DNA of 11,761 nt from Verrucomicrobiales bacterium (GTDB taxonomy: Bacteria; Verrucomicrobiota; Verrucomicrobiia; Verrucomicrobiales; DEV007), in NCBI GenBank assembly GCA_013911195.1, contig JACETS010000071.1:1-11761 (forward strand), read 5' to 3'. Positions 6,229 to 11,761 of the stretch are shown here, piece after piece. The translations under genes and the position numbers were made by a program. A model generated the notes under the pieces. The model did no database searches. It saw only the letters and a list, made by a program, of their open reading frames with translations, and had not been told where the DNA came from. Positions within the stretch are counted from its first letter, which is position 1, and the number at the start of each line of letters is the position of its first letter.

Positions 6229-8023
6229 CGTTCCTACAAAAGTCGCCGGAGAAAATATTAATCAGGACCAAAAAACATGGCTTGAAGGGTTCTTTACTGG
6301 CTTCAAAGAAAAAGGATTAACATTCTCGGATGCTGACGAAAACTCAAAAAAAACACCTAAACAAAAAAAAATAATTCCTGAAGAAAAAATCAAGAAAAAC
6401 GAAAATCCATTCAATGCTTTTTCCAACTTGGTAAATCTTGCAAAAAGGAATAAGTCCCCAGAAAAAGACGATGTGTTTCGCTTTAAATGGAACGGTTTAT
6501 TTTGGCTAGCTCCAATACATGAAGGGTATATGTGTAGACTTCGAATTCCAGGTGGTCTAATAAATGCTCACCAACTAATGGAATTAGCCTCGATCGCTAA
6601 AGATATTGCGTGGGGATATTTACAAATAACGACTCGGAATAATATTCAAATTAGAGTCATCAAACCCAAGGATACCCCATCTTTATTAAGAAGGATCCAA
6701 GATTGCGGCCTTCATTCTCGAGGCTCAGGAGCCGATAATTTAAGAAACTTCACATCAAATCCAACCGCCGGAATAGATCCTTATGAATTAATTGATGTAT
6801 CCCCTTTTGTGAAAGATTTGGCACACACTGTGATAAATCAGCCAGAGTTTTATGACTTACCAAGAAAGTTTAATGTTTCATTTGATGGAGGAGGAATTGT
6901 TGGAGTCGCTGAAGATACGAACGACATTGGTCTGAGAGCCATAAAAATAAAAAACCCTCCCGAAGGCCATCCATTATATAATAAAGTTCAAGGAGGAGTT
7001 TGGTTTCAATTGTTACTAGGTGGGGTAACTGGCCACAAAGCTTTTGCAGAAGATTGTGGTGCTATATGCAGACCTCAAGATGCTGTCGATGTTATCTCGG
7101 CACTTGTCCGAGTTTATATTCAAAATGGAAATCGTGGCAATAGAGGAAAAGCACGATTGGTTTATTTAATTAAGGAATGGGGAAATGAAAAGTATATCAA
7201 TGAAACAAATAAACTATTAGAAGATCAGTTAATTGATTTTGATTTTTCCGACTCATTATATACAGACCTAATAGAGGAGCATATCAAACCTATTGTTCCT
7301 CATGCTCACATAGGAGCTCATGAACAAATCCAGGAAGGCCTAAGCTGGTTAGGCATATATACCCCAGTGGGCATTCTACAATCTAAAGAAGCAGAGTTAA
7401 TTGCTGAAGTGGCAAAAGAATTTGGTAACGGAGAAATCAGGCTCACAATATTTCAGAACCTAATAATCCCTAATATACCAAGTAATAAAATTGATAAAGC
7501 CAGAGAAAAACTCAGCAAAGGAGGCTTAGCTTGCGAGACAAGTCTAATCAAGGGTGGCACCGTTGCTTGCACAGGAAATCAATATTGTAAGTTTTCTAGC
7601 TCTGACACAAAAACCCACGCCAATGAAATTGTTAATTATCTAGATAAAAAAATTACATTAGATAAACCCATTAATATTCATGTTACCGGCTGTCCCCATT
7701 CTTGTGCTCAACATTATATAGGCGATATTGGATTATTAGCCTGCAAGGTTTCTGTTGATGACAGTGATGAGCCTATTGAGGGTTACCATGTCTTCGTTGG
7801 CGGAGGATTTGGTCCGGACAAAAAGCGCATAGGAAGACAACTCTTTAAAAGTATTCCATCAGGAAAACAAATAAATGAAACAATTTATGCAATGCTGGCT
7901 GCCTACCTTTCAAGGCGTAAGAAAAATGAGTCATTTTATGATTTCGCGACGCGACATGAAATCTCAGATCTTGAAAAAATGACTAACAATTTAATAGCAG
8001 AATCCAGTTCATTTGCAGCATGA
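6218..8023 (+). CDS. nirA: Siroheme/[4Fe-4S] assimilatory nitrite reductase, NirA-like
   Basis: This cytoplasmic enzyme reduces nitrite to ammonium with six electrons at a coupled siroheme and [4Fe-4S] centre. After the N-terminal NQDQKTWLEGFFTGF motif (15-29) and a Lys-rich linker (about 40-85) come the two ferredoxin-like and siroheme-binding repeats. Candidate siroheme-contact residues are the CRLRIPGG (106-113) and TTRNNIQIR (138-146) basic residues. The cluster cysteines are Cys451 and Cys457 in CTGNQYC and Cys492 and Cys496 in GCPHSCAQ, the C-x5-C and C-x3-C spacing of the family. CTGNQ and GAHEQIQEGLSWLGIYTPVG (367-386) favour nitrite reductase over sulfite reductase, though CKFS after the second cysteine recalls sulfite-type members. 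The 601 residues exceed plant-type enzymes mainly through the N-terminal extension. The ATG at 6218 lies inside the flavoprotein gene (11-base overlap), suggesting translational coupling, and the stop overlaps the next ATG by four bases. Confidence 0.9.
   Translation: MSTNVPTKVAGENINQDQKTWLEGFFTGFKEKGLTFSDADENSKKTPKQKKIIPEEKIKKNENPFNAFSNLVNLAKRNKSPEKDDVFRFKWNGLFWLAPIHEGYMCRLRIPGGLINAHQLMELASIAKDIAWGYLQITTRNNIQIRVIKPKDTPSLLRRIQDCGLHSRGSGADNLRNFTSNPTAGIDPYELIDVSPFVKDLAHTVINQPEFYDLPRKFNVSFDGGGIVGVAEDTNDIGLRAIKIKNPPEGHPLYNKVQGGVWFQLLLGGVTGHKAFAEDCGAICRPQDAVDVISALVRVYIQNGNRGNRGKARLVYLIKEWGNEKYINETNKLLEDQLIDFDFSDSLYTDLIEEHIKPIVPHAHIGAHEQIQEGLSWLGIYTPVGILQSKEAELIAEVAKEFGNGEIRLTIFQNLIIPNIPSNKIDKAREKLSKGGLACETSLIKGGTVACTGNQYCKFSSSDTKTHANEIVNYLDKKITLDKPINIHVTGCPHSCAQHYIGDIGLLACKVSVDDSDEPIEGYHVFVGGGFGPDKKRIGRQLFKSIPSGKQINETIYAMLAAYLSRRKKNESFYDFATRHEISDLEKMTNNLIAESSSFAA
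6260..6304 (+). other. Short N-terminal motif in the nitrite reductase, matching that of the flavoprotein
   Basis: Residues 15-29, NQDQKTWLEGFFTGF, match residues 14-28 of the flavoprotein at N, Q, W, L, G and G with conservative changes at the aromatic positions. The motif sits before a low-complexity Lys-rich linker, so it would be a tethered arm outside the catalytic core. A role in complex formation is inferred. Confidence 0.6.
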
Positions 8024-9522
8024 TTCCTAGCTTTAAAGACCCATTCATTAACGAACTCTTAGATGAGCAGCAAAACTTGACTGCGGTAGACCGTTTCTCA
8101 AAAAAATATGATGCTAACCACTCTCATTTTTCTTCGAATGTTTACTCAGATCTAATACCACTGAGCAAACCAAAGAAAAATGAACAATACTCATTCCAAA
8201 TTGATTTGAATGCCTGCAGCGGATGTAAATCATGTGTTTCCGCATGTCATAGCCTTAATGGTCTTGATCATGATGAATCTTGGAGAGATGTGGGTGCTCT
8301 GTTCGGCACAAAAAGTGATAAACCTATGCAGCAAACAGTAACCACTGCTTGTCACCATTGTTTGGATCCTGCATGTGCAAACGGATGCCCTACACTTGCA
8401 TATGAGAAAGACCAGTCGACTGGAATTGTCCACCATCTAGATGATCAATGCATGGGTTGTCGTTATTGCGAGATGAAATGTCCTTACGAAGCCCCAAAAT
8501 ACAACGATAATTTGGGTATAATTCGTAAATGTGATATGTGTCAGAGTCGGTTAAAAACAAACGAGGCACCTGCATGCGTTCAAGCATGTCCAAACGAAGC
8601 AATAAAAATTCGTATTGTTAGGAATGAAGAAATTTTAGAGGAAACCAATACCGATGAAGGGTTGGTTCCGGGTACCATCACATCACAATATACCAAACCT
8701 TCATCACAATATATAAACTTAAAAAAGGACTCTAACCCTAGACCAGCTGACTATGGAAATTTAAAACAATCAGCTTCTCATTCACCTTTAATGTTAATGC
8801 TAACATTCACTCAAGCCGGTGTTGGCATTTCTTTAATCGAATTCATTAAATGGTTAGTAAATAGTCAGATCAACCAATACACCTTACTAACAGGCATCGC
8901 TTTATGTTTTATAGGTTTATTGTCGAGTTTTTTACATCTTGGAAAACCCTCAAAAGCATGGAAGGCCTTTTTAGGATGGCGCAGATCATGGCTAAGCCGA
9001 GAAATTCTCATATTTGGCCTTTGGTCCGTAACAAGTCTTACTTTCTTGTTTTTTACTTTGTCCGGTTTTGCCAATAAATGGATCACAATTTCTGGCGCAA
9101 TTTCATCCTTACTCGGCATTCTAGGAATTTACAGTTCTGTGATGGTTTATGCTGACACTCCAAGGCCTTCATGGAATTTTAAATTAACTTGTCTCCGTTT
9201 TTTTTCCACCACGCTTGGAGTGGGAATAGCTTTCTCGGGATGGTTTTTTCTAGCAGCCATTCCCATGTTTATCTCACTCAGCATTGATATAATTATTATG
9301 GCTGGAAAAAACTCAAATTGCATTAATTCAGGAAGACTGATGCGTGGCCCATTGAAAAACCTTTCTGTAATTAGAATTTCTACGGCAATAATCGCAATCG
9401 CACTTTTAGCATTCTCAACAATTGCTTCAGCAGTGCTATTTTTTGTCTCCGAGATCTTTGGAAGGTCTTTGTTCTTTCGATCATCAGATGAACCAAAAAT
9501 GCCTGGATTAATCAATTCTTGA
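8020..9522 (+). CDS. Fused DmsB-like four-[4Fe-4S] ferredoxin and DmsC-like membrane anchor
   Basis: This protein probably carries electrons from membrane quinol to the molybdenum nitrate reductase encoded next. After about 60 N-terminal residues, all 16 cluster cysteines of the DmsB family are present: 66/69/72/76, 111/114/119/123, 144/147/150/154 and 171/174/186/190. A linker at about 200-253 leads to a hydrophobic C-terminal half with segments near 256-278, 282-303, 328-350, 353-376, 391-426 (possibly two helices) and 440-475. Hallmarks of the DmsC anchor are HLGKPSKAWKAFLGWRRSWL (306-325), SREIL and YADTPRP (377-383). DmsB and DmsC are usually separate proteins; here they are one polypeptide. 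The N-terminus has no Tat or Sec signal, so the cluster domain should be cytoplasmic, opposite to E. coli DMSO reductase. The ATG overlaps the nirA stop (ATGA). A dedicated quinol-oxidising subunit of NasA is my best reading. Confidence 0.88.
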   Translation: MIPSFKDPFINELLDEQQNLTAVDRFSKKYDANHSHFSSNVYSDLIPLSKPKKNEQYSFQIDLNACSGCKSCVSACHSLNGLDHDESWRDVGALFGTKSDKPMQQTVTTACHHCLDPACANGCPTLAYEKDQSTGIVHHLDDQCMGCRYCEMKCPYEAPKYNDNLGIIRKCDMCQSRLKTNEAPACVQACPNEAIKIRIVRNEEILEETNTDEGLVPGTITSQYTKPSSQYINLKKDSNPRPADYGNLKQSASHSPLMLMLTFTQAGVGISLIEFIKWLVNSQINQYTLLTGIALCFIGLLSSFLHLGKPSKAWKAFLGWRRSWLSREILIFGLWSVTSLTFLFFTLSGFANKWITISGAISSLLGILGIYSSVMVYADTPRPSWNFKLTCLRFFSTTLGVGIAFSGWFFLAAIPMFISLSIDIIIMAGKNSNCINSGRLMRGPLKNLSVIRISTAIIAIALLAFSTIASAVLFFVSEIFGRSLFFRSSDEPKMPGLINS

Positions 9523-9582
9523 TAAGGGAAATAAACACCATATGCCGAACAGAAAAGAAAACTTTTAAATTTTAAATACAAC
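9523..9582 (+). promoter_or_regulatory. AT-rich leader before nasA, with an SD-like AAGGGA and a nine-codon mini-frame
   Basis: This 60-base gap separates the anchor gene from the proposed TTG start of nasA. AAGGGA (9524-9529) lies 12 bases before ATG 9542, which opens a tiny frame (MPNRKENF, stop 9566-9568) in a different frame from nasA. Homopolymer-rich bases at 9551-9577 follow. It could be a real leader peptide, or the true nasA start separated from its frame by an indel. No terminator or promoter is convincing. Confidence 0.35.
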
Positions 9583-11761
9583 TTGAAAGTCTCAACATTA
9601 TTTAGATCATTCGATGGACCTCTAACATCAAGTTTGGTTAGAGAGCCTGGGAAATTTGGCCTTGGTCAATTACCACAAAAATTATCACCTCAACAAACCA
9701 CTTCATCAGTTTGTGGTTATTGTTCAGTTGGTTGCTCTCTTTCTCTCCATATCAAAGACGGAAAAGCTGTTAATTTATCTCCAAATAAGGACTATCCGGT
9801 TAATCTTGGGATGGCTTGCCCGAAAGGTTGGGATGCTTTAAACCCCATTAGATCCCCAGAGAGGGCAAAAACCCCCTTATCTCGAAATTCAAGAGGTGAA
9901 GCTATGAAATCAATTGACTGGGAGAAAGCTTCAAACATTTTTTGTGAGCGCTTCAAAAAAATTCAATCTAATCATGGCCAAGATTCAATAGCTTTCCTCA
10001 GCACCGGGCAGATATGCACAGAAGAATTGGCTCTCCTAGGCGCTTTCACAAAATTTGGAATGGGCATAAAGCATGGCGATGGAAACACTCGTCAATGCAT
10101 GGCAACTTCTGTAGTTGCTTATAAGGAATCTTTTGGTTTTGATGCCCCACCCTATTCATACTCAGATTTTGAGGAGAGCGATGTCATTATACTAATAGGT
10201 TCTAATTTATGTATTGCTCATCCAATTTTGTGGCAAAGAATACTTAGAAATAAAAGGCACCCAAAGATCATCGTCATCGATCCACGTCTGACTGAAACAG
10301 CCATGCAATCCACTATGCATGTGCCATTGGCCCCTAGGTCAGATCTTACTCTATTTTATGGCTTAGCCAATTTACTAATTAAAAATAACTATCTTGATGA
10401 AGATTTCATTAAAAAGAGCACTTCTGGTTTCGAAAATTTTAGAGATTTCGTTGAACAATTCACTCTAGATAAAGTTTCTGAAATAACAGGTATATCAATA
10501 ACTGTTTTAAATCAGCTGACTGAAATAATTGGAACCAACGACCGTGTGTCCTTTTGGTGGACTATGGGGGTTAATCAAGGCTATGAGTCAACTAGAACGG
10601 CGCAATCAATTATTAATTTGGCATTAATGACAGGAAACATCGGCCGCCCTGGTACTGGAGCAAATTCAATTACAGGTCAATGTAATGCCATGGGATCAAG
10701 ACTGTTCAGCAATACCACAAACTTACTAGGAGGTCATGATTTCAGGGAATATGAACATAGAAAAAAGATATCTAACTTATTAGGGGTTCCTATCGAGAAA
10801 ATTCCTTCCGAACCAAGTTGGGCATATGATCAAATCATAGATGGAATTGAAAGCGGGAAAATTAAAGGGCTCTGGATCATTGCCACGAATGGTGCACATT
10901 CTTGGACCAATCAAAAACGTTTCAAGAAAATATTAGATAAGCTAGAATTCCTAGTCGTTCAGGACCTTTACTCAACAACAGAAACAGCCGAGCTGGCCGA
11001 TCTCTTCTTACCTGCATCCGGCTGGGCAGAAAAAGAAGGAACATTTATCAATTCGGAGCGTCGGATAGGACATATCAAGAAAGTTCTTCCTGCTCCTGGC
11101 ATAGCTCTATCAGATTTTTCAATTTTCAGGCTATTAGCAAAAAAATGGAATTGCGACAGTTGGATTAATAAATGGAATAGCCCTGAGTCCGTGTTCAACA
11201 TATTGAAAAAGATAAGTTCTGGACAGCCTTGTGATATCACAGGCATAGAAGATTATTCTGAATTGGACAAACATGGAGGTATTCAATGGCCTTTATCAAA
11301 AACTGATTCATCCGCCATTCAATGTGAAAGAAGATTATTCAGTGACGGCCTTTTTTATACAAAAACAAAAAAAGCTTTTTTTATATATGAACAGCCAAAA
11401 TCTAATCCGGATAAGACTACAAAAAAGTTTCCATTTGTCTTAATCACTGGAAGAGGAACTTCAGCTCAATGGCATACAGGAACAAGGACTGGAAAATCAA
11501 ATATCCTCAAAAAAATGTATCCTGAAAAATGCTACCTTGAAATCAACGAATTTGACGCAATCGAAAAAAATATTAATGACGGAGATGTTATAAAAATATC
11601 TTCACCGCGAGGCACGGTTTCGGCTACAGCATTTATTACCAATACTATAAATAGAGGCCAGACATTCATGCCAATGCATTACAGGGAAACAAACGTTTTA
11701 ACTCATCAGATAGTTGATCCTTATTCTAGACAACCTAATTACAAAGGATGTTCTATCAATT
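9583..11761 (+). CDS. nasA: Assimilatory nitrate reductase, molybdopterin catalytic subunit (NasA-like), 3' truncated by the window
   Basis: This enzyme reduces nitrate to nitrite at a molybdenum bis-MGD centre. The frame is open from 9535 to the right edge with no internal stop, giving 726 codons from a TTG at 9583. The first ATG (9811) lies after cluster cysteines, so a non-ATG start or a frameshift is required. Counting from the TTG, the N-terminal [4Fe-4S] site is Cys44-x2-Cys47-x3-Cys51-x27-Cys79 (CGYCSVGC, ACPKG). Cys172 in GNTRQCMAT is the expected Mo-ligating cysteine of the NapA/NasA group. STGQICTEELALLG follows the family pattern, and the C-terminal dinucleotide-binding domain runs from about FPFVLITGRGTSAQWHTG (from 11428) to VDPYSRQPNYKG near the edge, close to where many members end. 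No twin-arginine signal is visible, so it should be cytoplasmic. Formate dehydrogenase is the main alternative for the fold; context favours nitrate. Confidence 0.9.
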   Translation, partial: MKVSTLFRSFDGPLTSSLVREPGKFGLGQLPQKLSPQQTTSSVCGYCSVGCSLSLHIKDGKAVNLSPNKDYPVNLGMACPKGWDALNPIRSPERAKTPLSRNSRGEAMKSIDWEKASNIFCERFKKIQSNHGQDSIAFLSTGQICTEELALLGAFTKFGMGIKHGDGNTRQCMATSVVAYKESFGFDAPPYSYSDFEESDVIILIGSNLCIAHPILWQRILRNKRHPKIIVIDPRLTETAMQSTMHVPLAPRSDLTLFYGLANLLIKNNYLDEDFIKKSTSGFENFRDFVEQFTLDKVSEITGISITVLNQLTEIIGTNDRVSFWWTMGVNQGYESTRTAQSIINLALMTGNIGRPGTGANSITGQCNAMGSRLFSNTTNLLGGHDFREYEHRKKISNLLGVPIEKIPSEPSWAYDQIIDGIESGKIKGLWIIATNGAHSWTNQKRFKKILDKLEFLVVQDLYSTTETAELADLFLPASGWAEKEGTFINSERRIGHIKKVLPAPGIALSDFSIFRLLAKKWNCDSWINKWNSPESVFNILKKISSGQPCDITGIEDYSELDKHGGIQWPLSKTDSSAIQCERRLFSDGLFYTKTKKAFFIYEQPKSNPDKTTKKFPFVLITGRGTSAQWHTGTRTGKSNILKKMYPEKCYLEINEFDAIEKNINDGDVIKISSPRGTVSATAFITNTINRGQTFMPMHYRETNVLTHQIVDPYSRQPNYKGCSIN

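Noticed and set aside
4522..8023. Reading the pair as an ordinary assimilatory sulfite reductase (CysJI)
   Set aside because: The flavoprotein alone would fit, but the siroheme partner has nitrite reductase-like CTGNQ and the pair sits between nitrate transport and nitrate reductase genes. Sulfite activity is not excluded.
8681..8713. A 12-base direct repeat CATCACAATATA 21 bases apart
   Set aside because: It is in frame within the linker of the fusion protein and encodes two similar SQY peptides; this region is commonly Pro/Thr/Tyr-rich in the family, so no separate DNA function is needed.
9147..9581. A 144-codon minus-strand open frame antiparallel to the anchor gene
   Set aside because: It lies almost wholly under the DmsC-like domain, has no recognisable motif, and the plus-strand frame is clearly coding; it is a shadow of the real gene.
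9656..9841. A 61-codon plus-strand frame starting ATG at 9656
   Set aside because: It overlaps the N-terminal iron-sulfur region of nasA in another frame; the nasA frame has the cysteine motif and stays open for over 2 kb.
10968..11246. A 92-codon minus-strand open frame inside nasA
   Set aside because: No family features and entirely antisense to a conserved molybdopterin enzyme.
1..11761. A defence system, mobile element or CRISPR array hidden in the window
   Set aside because: Both strands were scanned for transposase, integrase, nuclease or repeat-spacer signatures; the sequence is fully occupied by a metabolic operon with tight junctions.

Overview
The window carries one continuous, plus-strand operon for taking up nitrate and reducing it to ammonium. 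Every recognisable gene points the same way, there is no gap longer than about 85 bases, and three consecutive junctions overlap. Composition is AT-rich throughout (by eye in the high 30s percent GC). Almost no start codon has a well-placed Shine-Dalgarno sequence. I see no transposase, tRNA, rRNA, CRISPR array or change in composition that would suggest recent insertion.

Layout. Bases 2-124 are the end of an upstream gene whose last residues resemble the C-terminus of the next gene, so a paralogous binding protein probably precedes it. Bases 176-4522 encode a nitrate-type ABC importer: periplasmic binding protein (NrtA-like), permease with an unusual charged insertion (NrtB-like), and two different ATPases, the first with a substituted H-loop and a basic tail, the second canonical. 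Bases 4522-8023 encode a CysJ-like NADPH flavoprotein and a NirA-like siroheme nitrite reductase. Bases 8020-9522 encode a fusion of a DmsB-like four-cluster ferredoxin with a DmsC-like membrane anchor. From about 9583 to the right edge runs a NasA-like molybdopterin nitrate reductase, cut by the window end and lacking an ATG start.

How they work together (inference from families and order). The ABC system imports nitrate. NasA reduces it to nitrite with electrons probably drawn from membrane quinol through the DmsB-DmsC fusion. No Tat signal is visible on either subunit, so the catalytic site should face the cytoplasm. The NirA-like enzyme then reduces nitrite to ammonium, and its neighbour suggests NADPH supplied through a CysJ-type flavoprotein rather than ferredoxin. 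The flavoprotein and the siroheme enzyme share a short N-terminal motif that may be a docking element.

Organism. A Gram-negative bacterium is indicated by the periplasmic binding protein with a Sec signal. The gene combination and low GC remind me of marine Verrucomicrobiota or a related PVC lineage, but that is recollection, not proof; I would put it at about even odds. The individual families are well known. What is unusual is the electron-transfer wiring and the departures in the permease, the first ATPase and the NasA start.
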